Origin: Polyangiaceae bacterium
GTDB lineage: Bacteria > Myxococcota > Polyangia > Polyangiales > Polyangiaceae
Direction: 5' to 3'
DNA length: 14,554 nucleotides
NCBI GenBank assembly: GCA_025936205.1
Contig: JAICTU010000219.1
Span: 1-14,554, forward strand
The notes beneath the pieces are model-generated. The model was not told where the DNA came from. It did not search any database and saw only the letters and a program-made list of their open reading frames with translations. A program made the translations under genes and the position numbers. Shown piece after piece: positions 7,128-13,626 of this stretch (positions are counted from its first letter, which is position 1; every line of letters begins with the position of its first letter).

Positions 7128-8096
7128 GTGCAGCTCGCCTTTTTGATCGATCCGCTCGCGTCCCTGAAACCCAAGAAAGATTCCAGCCTGGCGCTGATGG
7201 TCGAGGGCGCACGCCGCGGCCACCAGATCTCGGTCCTGGAGTTCGGCCACGTCTCGGTCGAGAACGGCGCGATCTTCGCCGAGGCCACCGCCGTGCGCCT
7301 CAGCCCGGACGCGCTCTCCGCGAGCAGCACGGCCTCGCACGTGATCCCGCTCGGTCCCCCGGAACGGCCCGCTCAGCGCGTGAACATCGAGCAGTTCGAT
7401 CGCGTGTTCATCCGCAAGGATCCGCCCTTCGACAGCCAGTACCTGGCCGTCACCTACCTGCTGGACAGGCCCGGGCATGCCGGGCGTTTCATCAATGCGC
7501 CGAGCGGCATCCGCGAGGTGAACGAAAAGCTGTTCGCCACCCGCTACCCGAGCTTCACCCCGGAGACGCTGGTCACCTGGAGCTTCGACGAGGCGCTGCG
7601 CTTCGCGCGCCAGTACGAGAAGGTGGTGATCAAGCCGAGCTATTACGGCAGCGGCAAGGGCGTTTCGCTCTCCGCGCACGGCGATCCGCGCTTTCCCGAG
7701 ATCTTTGCCACCACGCTCGCGCTCGAGCCGCTCGGTCCCGTGCTGGTGCAGCAGTACCTGCCGGAGGGCAAAGCGGGTGACACGCGCGTCATGCTGCTCG
7801 ACGGGGTGCCGCTCGCGGCCGTCGGGCGCCGGCCCGCGCCCGGTGAGTTCCGCGCCAACATCGCCCTCGGCGGTGAAGCCGTGGCGGTCGAGATTCGGCC
7901 CGAGCAGCGCCGCATCGCGACCGAGCTCGGCCAAGATCTGAAGCAGCTCGGCGTGCTGTTCGCCGGCCTCGATTTCATCGGCGACAAGCTGATCGAGATC
8001 AACGTGACGTCGCCGACGTTGATGCAGGAGCTGCGGCGCGTGAGCGGCTTCGACATGGCCGCACGCATTCTGGATCGAGTAGAATCCGGAAGGTAA
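7128..8096 (+). CDS. gshB: Glutathione synthetase (ATP-grasp, GshB type)
   Basis: The protein has 322 residues, close to the ~316 of E. coli GshB, and starts at GTG 7128 with GGAG seven bases upstream (7117-7120). It joins gamma-glutamylcysteine and glycine using ATP in the cytoplasm. Family landmarks are visible along the whole length: DPLASLKPKKDSS (8-20), IRKDPPFD (95-102), NEKLFAT (132-138), PETLVT (145-150), VIKP (167-170), QYLPEGKAGDTRV (209-221), RANIALGG (242-249) and GLDFIGDKLIEINVTSPT (280-297), whose D282, E290 and N292 fit the metal-binding set of the fold. The flexible glycine loop reads SYYGSGKGV (171-179) rather than the enterobacterial DGMGG form; Gly-rich variants of this loop occur in other GshB branches. 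No gshA is in the window. It probably shares a transcript with the FHA-Wzz gene. A substrate other than gamma-glutamylcysteine is possible but less likely. Confidence 0.88.
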   Translation: MQLAFLIDPLASLKPKKDSSLALMVEGARRGHQISVLEFGHVSVENGAIFAEATAVRLSPDALSASSTASHVIPLGPPERPAQRVNIEQFDRVFIRKDPPFDSQYLAVTYLLDRPGHAGRFINAPSGIREVNEKLFATRYPSFTPETLVTWSFDEALRFARQYEKVVIKPSYYGSGKGVSLSAHGDPRFPEIFATTLALEPLGPVLVQQYLPEGKAGDTRVMLLDGVPLAAVGRRPAPGEFRANIALGGEAVAVEIRPEQRRIATELGQDLKQLGVLFAGLDFIGDKLIEINVTSPTLMQELRRVSGFDMAARILDRVESGR

Positions 8097-8098
8097 AG

Positions 8099-8125
8099 CG
8101 CCTCATCCCGTGAGCGAATGAGGCG
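8099..8125 (+). terminator. Hairpin two bases after gshB stop; possible terminator
   Basis: CGCCTCAT (8099-8106) pairs perfectly with ATGAGGCG (8118-8125) across an 11-base loop. The stem begins two bases after the gshB stop codon, a typical place for a transcript end. It lacks the run of T expected of an intrinsic terminator, so it may only slow RNA polymerase, protect the 3' end, or be regulatory. Confidence 0.4.
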
Positions 8126-8139
8126 GGCTGCACCGGCGC

Positions 8140-8150
8140 GGCAATTTGCC
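8140..8150. repeat. Short palindrome in the kaiC-like leader
   Basis: GGCAA (8140-8144) and TTGCC (8146-8150) flank a single T. It is a compact dyad in the gshB to kaiC-like spacer, about 95 bases before the TTG start. It could be part of an operator, but it is short enough to be chance. Confidence 0.2.
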
Positions 8151-8181
8151 CCGCAGGGCCTCGCGGGGGAGCCCATGCATC

Positions 8182-8200
8182 GTAGCGCAATTGGCGCTAC
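8182..8200. repeat. Perfect 7-bp hairpin/dyad upstream of the kaiC-like gene
   Basis: GTAGCGC (8182-8188) pairs with GCGCTAC (8194-8200) across AATTG. It lies about 45 bases before the TTG start at 8246, a position suited to an operator or a leader hairpin in the mRNA. No T-tract follows, so a terminator is unlikely. Confidence 0.35.
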
Positions 8201-8245
8201 AAGCAGGGTTCCCTCATTTTCGAACGTCCGAGCGGAGCCACCTTC

Positions 8246-9763
8246 TTGAACCCCATTCGCCTGCCCGAGCTGGTTTCTTCGAACATCGAAGGCCTCGACA
8301 ACATCCTGTTGGGCGGTTTTCTGCGCGCGGGATTCTACCTGGTCCAGGGCGACCCCGGGTCGGGCAAGACGACGCTGGCACTCCAGTACATTCAGGGGCG
8401 GCTGCTGGCTGGCGAGCGCTGCCTGTACGTCAGCCTCACCGAATCGCGCGCGGATCTGGAGCTGACCTGTCGCGCGCACGGCTGGTCCCTGGATGGACTC
8501 GAACTGCGCGACCTGACGCGCACGCTCGACGACCAGCGGGAGCTCTCCGTGTTCGACCCGGCGGACACCGAGCTCTCGGACATCATGAAGGTCGTCCACG
8601 ACGACGTGGAGCGCGTGAAACCGGCGCACGTCGTGTTCGACGGCTTATCCGAGCTGCGCTTGCTCTCCGGCGCCCCGCTGCGCTACCGGCGTCAGCTCAT
8701 TTCGCTCAAGCAATACCTGGCCAGCTTTCATGCCACCGTGCTGCTGCTGGATGATCACACTGCCGGTTTCAGTGAAATCCAACCGGAGAGCCTGGTCGGC
8801 GGCAACCTGACGCTGGAGCGCTACCTGCCGGTGTACGGCCGCGCCCGGCGCAGGCTCAACGTCACCAAGATCCGCGGCTCGCATTTTCGCGAGGGCTATC
8901 ACGACTACGAAATTGTGACCGGCGGAGTGGTCGTCCATCCGCGCCTGGTGGCCGCGGAGCACCACGATTCGTTCGTGGGCGAGACTTGCAAGAGCGGGCT
9001 TCCCAATCTGGACACGATGCTGGATGGCGGCCTCGCCGCGGGGTCGACGACGCTGCTGCTGGGGCCCGCCGGCGTGGGCAAGTCGACGGTCAGCGTGCAA
9101 TTCGTGGTCAATGCGCTGAAGCTCGGCAAGAAGGCGGCGATCTATGTTTTCGACGAGGTGATGCACATCCTGATCGAGCGCGCGGAAAAGCTGTGCTTCG
9201 GCAAGCCTGGCGGCTTCAAGTCCTACGTGAAGGAGGGCCTGCTCCACGCGCAGCAAGTCGATCCGGCAGAGCTATCGCCCGGCGCGTTCGCGCATGAAGT
9301 CCGGCGCGCCGTGGAGGCAGGTGCCAAGGTGATCGTGATCGACAGCCTGAATGGCTATCTGAATGCGATGCCGGAGGAGCGCTTCTTGAGCACCCACCTG
9401 CACGAGCTCTTCGCTTACCTCAACCAGAAGGGCGTGCTCACCATCATCGTGGTGGCGCAGCACGGCATGATCGTGGGCGGGGGCAACCACGGCGAGGTAG
9501 ACGTAAGCTATCTCGCGGACACCGTACTTCTGTTTCGCTACTTCGAGACGGTGGGCGAGGTCGCCCAGGCGATCAGCGTGTTCAAGAAGCGCACAGGCCC
9601 CCACGAGCGGACCATTCGTCGCTTGAATATCGACTCGAAGGGCGTGCACGTCGGTGAGCCCTTGCACGCCTTTCGCGGCATCATGACCGGCGTGCCCGTC
9701 TACCAGGGTGGCGGAGGCTCGGCTGCCAGTCCCAGCTCCCGCCCCCCGGCGAAGGAGCCCTGA
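8246..9763 (+). CDS. KaiC-like double RecA-fold ATPase
   Basis: The protein has 505 residues, similar to cyanobacterial KaiC (~519), with a TTG start and GGAG eight bases upstream (8233-8236). Two tandem RecA-type ATPase domains are clear. Domain 1 (~8-235) has Walker A GDPGSGKT (35-42) and Walker B VVFD (129-132). Domain 2 (~247-485) has Walker A GPAGVGKS (273-280) and Walker B VIVID (362-366). The acid pair near each active site is altered: TES (65-67) has one Glu in domain 1, and FDE (302-304) has Asp-Glu in domain 2. By alignment from memory, the KaiC phosphosites Ser431/Thr432 fall on S421 and Y422, so the dual Ser/Thr site is not kept. The last ~20 residues are a Gly/Ser/Pro-rich tail. 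KaiC homologues outside cyanobacteria are common signalling ATPases without a proven clock role. The stop overlaps the kinase start by one base, implying coupled translation and a shared pathway. Confidence 0.9.
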   Translation: MNPIRLPELVSSNIEGLDNILLGGFLRAGFYLVQGDPGSGKTTLALQYIQGRLLAGERCLYVSLTESRADLELTCRAHGWSLDGLELRDLTRTLDDQRELSVFDPADTELSDIMKVVHDDVERVKPAHVVFDGLSELRLLSGAPLRYRRQLISLKQYLASFHATVLLLDDHTAGFSEIQPESLVGGNLTLERYLPVYGRARRRLNVTKIRGSHFREGYHDYEIVTGGVVVHPRLVAAEHHDSFVGETCKSGLPNLDTMLDGGLAAGSTTLLLGPAGVGKSTVSVQFVVNALKLGKKAAIYVFDEVMHILIERAEKLCFGKPGGFKSYVKEGLLHAQQVDPAELSPGAFAHEVRRAVEAGAKVIVIDSLNGYLNAMPEERFLSTHLHELFAYLNQKGVLTIIVVAQHGMIVGGGNHGEVDVSYLADTVLLFRYFETVGEVAQAISVFKKRTGPHERTIRRLNIDSKGVHVGEPLHAFRGIMTGVPVYQGGGGSAASPSSRPPAKEP

Positions 9764-11781
9764 TGCCCGCGACGGACAGCGCCCTGGCGGCTCGCGTGCT
9801 CGTGCTGATGCCCACTGCGCGCGATGCACAGCGCACCCAGCTGCTGCTGCAAGAGGCCAGCGTGCTCAGCACGCTCTGCCGCGACATGGCCGAGCTGTGT
9901 CGTGAGCTGCGCTCCGGAGCCGGGGCGGCGCTGCTCACTGAAGAGGCGCTCGCCCAGGACACTGCGGGCCAGCTCGCGGAAGCGCTGCAAGCGCAACCTG
10001 CCTGGTCGGCGCTGCCCGTGTTGGTGCTCGCTCGCGAGGGCGGGGATCGTCCGGCTGCGCGCGCCCGGCTGGACCTGCTGGAGAGCGCGATCCTCGTGGA
10101 GCGGCCGGTACGGACGCGGACGCTGATCAGCGTGGTGCTGTCCGCGCTGCGCGGGCGGCGCCACCAATACCAGATCCGCGAAGCGATCCTGCTGCGCGAG
10201 GGCCAGGCAGCTGAGCTGCTGGCCCAGAAGGAGCGACTGCGCTTCGCGCTCTACGCCGGCGGCCTCGGCTCCTGGGAGCTCGATCTTGCCTCGCCGGGAC
10301 TGAGCTGCTCGGATCTTTTCAAGGCGCATTTCGGGCGCAGCCCCGCAGACTCCTTCAGCTATCGCGACTTGCAGGCCTCCATTCACCCTCTGGACCGCAA
10401 GCGCGTGGACGATGCCATCGAGCGCAGCGTGTCGACGGGGGCGGACTATGACGAGGAATATCGCGTGGTGTGGCCCAACGGCGAGGAGCATTGGCTGATG
10501 ATCCGGGGCCGCGCCCTGTTCGATGAGCGCGGCAGCGCCTTGCGCATGGTCGGTGTGTCGCTCGATGTGACGGAACGCCGGCGCATGCACGACGCGCTAC
10601 AGGAGTCCCGCCTGGAGTTGGCACGCCACGCGGAAGAGCTGCTGCGCGCGAATCTGCGCAAGGACGAATTTCTGGCCACGCTGGCGCATGAGTTGCGCAA
10701 CCCACTGGCGCCCATCCGTACGGGCATGGACCTGCTGGCTCTGTCGCCCGAAGAGCCGGCGCGCGAGCGCACGCTGGGCGTGATGCGCCGACAAGTCTCG
10801 CACATGGTGCGCCTGATCGACGATCTGCTGGACGTCTCGCGGATCACGCGCGGCAAACTCGAGCTCAAACGCGAGCGCGTCAGTCTGGCCAGTGTGATCA
10901 GCTCGGCGATCGAGGCGAGCCGCCCGCTGATCGAGCGCAAGCAACACGAGTTGCAGGTCGCCGTGAGCGATGGCTCGCTGGCGTTCGACGCCGACCTCAC
11001 ACGCATCGCGCAGGTGGTCAGCAATCTGCTGAACAACGCCAGCAACTACACGCCGTCCGGGGGGCGGATCGAGCTCAGCGCTGAACGCGAGGGCGACTGG
11101 GCCGTGATTCGAGTGCGAGACAACGGCATCGGCATCCCACAGGATCGTCTCGAAGACGTGTTCGAGATGTTCAGCCAGGTCCATCGCACGCTGGAGCGAT
11201 CACAAGACGGCTTGGGCATCGGCCTCGCCTTGGTGCGCAGCCTGGTCGAGATGCATGGCGGCAGCGTTCGCGCAGAGAGCGCCGGGGCCGATCAAGGCAG
11301 CACATTCACGGTTCGCCTGCCGCTTGCCGCCGTGAGCACAGCCGAAGTCGGCCCAGCGCACTCGGAGATACCTCACCCGGATCGCGCACGGCGTATCTTG
11401 ATCGTGGACGATAACGAGGATGCTGCGGACCTGTTGACGCTGACCCTGAAGCAGGCGGGCTATCTGACCGAGACGGCGTATGACGGGCCTTCTGCGCTCA
11501 CCAGCGTGGAGGTGTTCCGCCCGCAGATCGTGATTCTGGACATCGGGTTGCCGGGCATGAGCGGTTATGAAGTAGCGCGAGCGCTGCGGCAGGACGCCAG
11601 GTTCGCGGCTCTGGCGCTGATTGCGCTGACCGGCTGGGGCACGCCGGGGGACAAGCAGAAGGCCCTCGATGCGGGCTTTGATCTTCACTTGACCAAGCCC
11701 ATCGACGTGGGCGGTCTGAACGGCGCACTGAGCCAGTTGGAAAACAAGGCTGCCGCTGCGCCGTTCCAGCAGACCGGCTGA
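9763..11781 (+). CDS. Hybrid histidine kinase: pseudo-receiver, PAS, HisKA, HATPase, receiver
   Basis: The protein has 672 residues; ATG 9763 overlaps the KaiC-like stop (TGA 9761-9763), with GGAG at 9754-9757. Residues ~10-130 look like a receiver fold without the phospho-acceptor Asp: the expected site reads ALLTEEAL (56-63) and the usual Lys-Pro is Arg114-Pro115. A helical linker (~131-160) leads to a PAS domain (~160-275). The HisKA domain has LAHELRNP (307-314), so H309 is the predicted phospho-His. The ATPase domain has the N-box NLLNNASNYT (421-430, N425), DNGIGI (453-458) and DGLGIGL (482-488). The C-terminal receiver (~543-660) has the acidic pair D549-D550, phospho-Asp D593 in ILDIGLPG, and K645. 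There is no membrane segment, so it should be cytoplasmic. I infer that it reads the KaiC-like partner through the N-terminal module and sends phosphate through its own receiver; no separate output regulator is in the window. Confidence 0.92.
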   Translation: MPATDSALAARVLVLMPTARDAQRTQLLLQEASVLSTLCRDMAELCRELRSGAGAALLTEEALAQDTAGQLAEALQAQPAWSALPVLVLAREGGDRPAARARLDLLESAILVERPVRTRTLISVVLSALRGRRHQYQIREAILLREGQAAELLAQKERLRFALYAGGLGSWELDLASPGLSCSDLFKAHFGRSPADSFSYRDLQASIHPLDRKRVDDAIERSVSTGADYDEEYRVVWPNGEEHWLMIRGRALFDERGSALRMVGVSLDVTERRRMHDALQESRLELARHAEELLRANLRKDEFLATLAHELRNPLAPIRTGMDLLALSPEEPARERTLGVMRRQVSHMVRLIDDLLDVSRITRGKLELKRERVSLASVISSAIEASRPLIERKQHELQVAVSDGSLAFDADLTRIAQVVSNLLNNASNYTPSGGRIELSAEREGDWAVIRVRDNGIGIPQDRLEDVFEMFSQVHRTLERSQDGLGIGLALVRSLVEMHGGSVRAESAGADQGSTFTVRLPLAAVSTAEVGPAHSEIPHPDRARRILIVDDNEDAADLLTLTLKQAGYLTETAYDGPSALTSVEVFRPQIVILDIGLPGMSGYEVARALRQDARFAALALIALTGWGTPGDKQKALDAGFDLHLTKPIDVGGLNGALSQLENKAAAAPFQQTG

Positions 11782-12198
11782 TTAGGGTTCTGCCTTCGAC
11801 GTCCGCGGCAGCGGTTCGCGTTCGGCCTCGGGAATGTTCGATTCGTCCGTGCCGGCCGCGAACTCTTCGCCCGCGGTAGTCACGACGAATGGGCCGCCCA
11901 CTTCGTCCGGTGTGATCCGATCGCGGCGCTCGGGCTCGCGCTCCTCACCCGACGTGACCGTCTCCAGGAAATTCTCCCCCATTTCTTGGGCGAGAGGTTC
12001 GGTCGCCCTCGCGGCCTTCAAGAAGGCGTGGATGTTTTCGGGCGAATCGTCATCGTTTCGCGTCTCGCGCGCCTTGGCCAGCAACTCGCGGGCATACTGC
12101 GGGTCAATCCGTCCCGCACCGTCACGGCGCCGGACAGGGCGCTTGCGCGGGGGAGGCGTGGCGGGCTTGCCATTGGTCTGCGAAGGTCTGGAGGGCAT
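11782..12198 (-). CDS. Small charged hypothetical protein
   Basis: The protein has 138 residues from ATG 12196-12198. The frame stays open to an ATG at 12291, but the added residues are unstructured and lie in the divergent spacer. Only a weak GTGAG-type ribosome site precedes the chosen start. The N-terminus is basic and Pro-rich (PPPRKRPVRRR near 16-26). A helix-rich middle follows, then an acidic segment and a C-terminal stretch, GGPFVVTTAGEEFAAGTDES (around 100-119), that looks like a compact conserved motif. There is no signal peptide, membrane helix or cysteine pair. Likely a soluble, partly disordered protein. I do not recognise a function. Its stop abuts the kinase stop with no gap, so the two genes converge tail to tail. 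Confidence 0.6.
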   Translation of the reverse strand: MPSRPSQTNGKPATPPPRKRPVRRRDGAGRIDPQYARELLAKARETRNDDDSPENIHAFLKAARATEPLAQEMGENFLETVTSGEEREPERRDRITPDEVGGPFVVTTAGEEFAAGTDESNIPEAEREPLPRTSKAEP

Positions 12199-12228
12199 GT
12201 GAAGACTCACTATCGCTGAGGGGTTGGA

Positions 12229-12275
12229 ATTGCTCGTGCTCTCCCATGCATGTGTCTGCGTGGCGTGAGAGCAAT
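12229..12275. repeat. Spaced inverted repeat in the divergent spacer upstream of the HAD gene
   Basis: ATTGCTC (12229-12235) is the exact complement of GAGCAAT (12269-12275), and GCTCTC (12238-12243) also complements GAGAGC (12267-12272). The arms are ~33 bases apart, with an ATGCAT palindrome between them. The 229-bp spacer (12199-12427) separates the divergent small hypothetical and HAD genes, so a shared operator is possible. The long spacing makes an RNA hairpin less likely. Confidence 0.25.
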
Positions 12276-12427
12276 ACTGGGAAACTAGCAAACTTCGGGG
12301 GCCGGCCAGTCAGCGACGCCGCTCTGGCGCGCGGCGCCACAGCACAGGTGCACCCTGCAACGCGGGAAGCCCTGCATTTGGGCTGCAAAAGGGGTATGGC
12401 CGCTGCGAGGAGCATCAGATCTGGCAT

Positions 12428-13183
12428 ATGTCCCGCGTTTTGCCCCCTGTCTTGCTGTTTGATCTCGACGACACCATCGTGCGCTTCTCCACGGGCCAGC
12501 CCAACTTCTGGCGGCTCGCGCTCGAGAGTCATGTGCCGGAGCTGGCGCTACATCACCCCCGGCTCTGCGGGCTGATCGACACCGCCTCCAACGAATACTG
12601 GCGCGAGCCGGAGCGCGCGTTCCGCGGACGGCAAGACATGTACGCAGCGCGCCGCTACATCGCGCGCGCCGTGCTGGAGGCGGAAGGTGTCTCCCTGGAG
12701 CTCTGCCAGCGCTTCGCGGATCATGTGACCGACAGCAAGGAAGCCTACGTGCAGCCCTTTGAAGGGGCGGTCGAGACGCTGCAGGTCCTGCGCGAGCGCG
12801 GTCATCGCCTGGCGCTGCTCACGAACGGCTCGGCCTTGTTCCAGCGCCGCAAGCTGGAGCGCTTCTCACTGGAGCCGTTCTTCGAGCTGATCTTGATCGA
12901 GGGTGAGCTCGGCTACGGCAAACCGGATCCGCGCGTGTTTCAGGCGGCGCTCGACTTCTTTGCGGCGCCGGCCGGCTCTGTCTGGATGATCGGCGACAAT
13001 CTGGAAGCGGACATCGCCGGCGCCCAGCAGCTGGGCATCTACGGCGTGTGGCACGATCCCGACGGGCGTGGGCTGCCGGAACGGCCGCCGGCGGTGCCCC
13101 AGCGCATCATTCGACAGGTCTCGGACTTGCTCGAGCTGGCAGGCATTGTCCCCGAAGAGGGGGTCCCCGCCCGTCCCGACTAG
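12428..13183 (+). CDS. HAD-superfamily hydrolase (subfamily IA, phosphatase-like)
   Basis: The protein has 251 residues from ATG 12428. A GAGGAG lies upstream but 15 bases away, so initiation may be weak; no other in-frame start codon lies close by. All four HAD motifs are present in order: FDLDDT (11-16) with nucleophile D12 and acid D14; LLTNGS (130-135) with T132; the motif III Lys in GYGKPDP (162-168), K165; and GDNLEADI (189-196) with D190 and D195. The segment between motifs I and II (~20-110) is a helical cap, as in subfamily I enzymes such as phosphoglycolate phosphatase and YjjG-type nucleotidases. It should be a soluble Mg-dependent phosphomonoesterase. The substrate cannot be assigned from sequence, and no neighbour gives a pathway. 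It is divergent from the small hypothetical gene and followed by a strong hairpin. Confidence 0.88.
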   Translation: MSRVLPPVLLFDLDDTIVRFSTGQPNFWRLALESHVPELALHHPRLCGLIDTASNEYWREPERAFRGRQDMYAARRYIARAVLEAEGVSLELCQRFADHVTDSKEAYVQPFEGAVETLQVLRERGHRLALLTNGSALFQRRKLERFSLEPFFELILIEGELGYGKPDPRVFQAALDFFAAPAGSVWMIGDNLEADIAGAQQLGIYGVWHDPDGRGLPERPPAVPQRIIRQVSDLLELAGIVPEEGVPARPD

Positions 13184-13200
13184 CTGCAACATTCTGGGGG

Positions 13201-13235
13201 GCGAGCCGCGGGTGCGTCAGCGTGACGCAGCTCGC
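13201..13235. repeat. Two-stage hairpin between the HAD and DUF3817 genes
   Basis: TGCGTCA (13213-13219) pairs with TGACGCA (13223-13229) around a GCG loop. An outer stem pairs GCGAGC (13201-13206) with GCTCGC (13230-13235), leaving a one-sided bulge at 13207-13212. It starts 17 bases after the HAD stop and ends 39 bases before the DUF3817 start. Without a following T-run it is not a standard intrinsic terminator. TGCGTCA/TGACGCA could instead be an operator dyad. Confidence 0.4.
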
Positions 13236-13274
13236 GGGTTGCGCCGAGAGATCCAGGCCGCTACCCTCTGACTC

Positions 13275-13625
13275 GTGGACATCGGATCTGCGGTGAGCGC
13301 GGGCGCGGGCTTGGCTTCCAACCTGAGCGCCAGCGCTCGCGCGGCGCTGGAGCGTTTGCGCCTGATCGGCAAGATCGAGGGCGTCTCCTTCCTGGTGTTG
13401 CTCTGCATCGCGATGCCGCTGAAGTACGCAGCAGGCCTGCCGATGGCGGTCAAGGTGGTCGGCTGGGCCCACGGAGTGTTGTTCATCGTGTTCGTGGCCT
13501 CGCTCTGGGCAGCACGCAAAGAGGCGAGGCTGCCGCCCCGGCTGAGCGCGCTGGTGTTCCTCGCAGCGCTCGTGCCGTTCGGGCCGTACGTGATCGACCG
13601 CCGCCTCGAACAGCTCGCGCGCTGA
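13275..13625 (+). CDS. DUF3817 family small membrane protein
   Basis: The protein has 116 residues, typical for DUF3817 (PF12823). The start is GTG 13275; no clear ribosome site is visible there, and a nearby in-frame GTG (13293) is possible. Family landmarks are the LRLIGKIEGVSFLVLL stretch (28-43), the AMPLKY core (46-51), GWAHG (63-67) and PFGPYVID (101-108). Three hydrophobic segments (~36-47, ~56-79, ~90-106) indicate an integral cytoplasmic-membrane protein. The family is widespread and its function unknown; related sequences are sometimes annotated as YdzA-like membrane proteins. The gene is on the same strand as the HAD gene 91 bp upstream, separated by a hairpin, and it converges with the helicase gene with a single base between their stops. 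Confidence 0.82.
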   Translation: MDIGSAVSAGAGLASNLSASARAALERLRLIGKIEGVSFLVLLCIAMPLKYAAGLPMAVKVVGWAHGVLFIVFVASLWAARKEARLPPRLSALVFLAALVPFGPYVIDRRLEQLAR

Positions 13626-13626
13626 G

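Noticed and set aside
7047..8629. Long minus-strand frames opposite gshB and the start of the kaiC-like gene.
   Set aside because: The plus strand has full-length family matches. The minus frames are mirror products of GC-rich third codon positions.
8246..9763. A complete circadian clock (KaiABC-type) locus.
   Set aside because: Only a KaiC-like protein is present. The dual phosphosite is altered and no kaiA or kaiB is in the window, so a clock role is not supported.
12224..12242. Possible sigma-54 promoter (GG, ten bases, GC).
   Set aside because: Only the invariant dinucleotides and part of the -12 element fit; the -24 element beyond TTGG does not. It lies about 185 bases from the HAD start.
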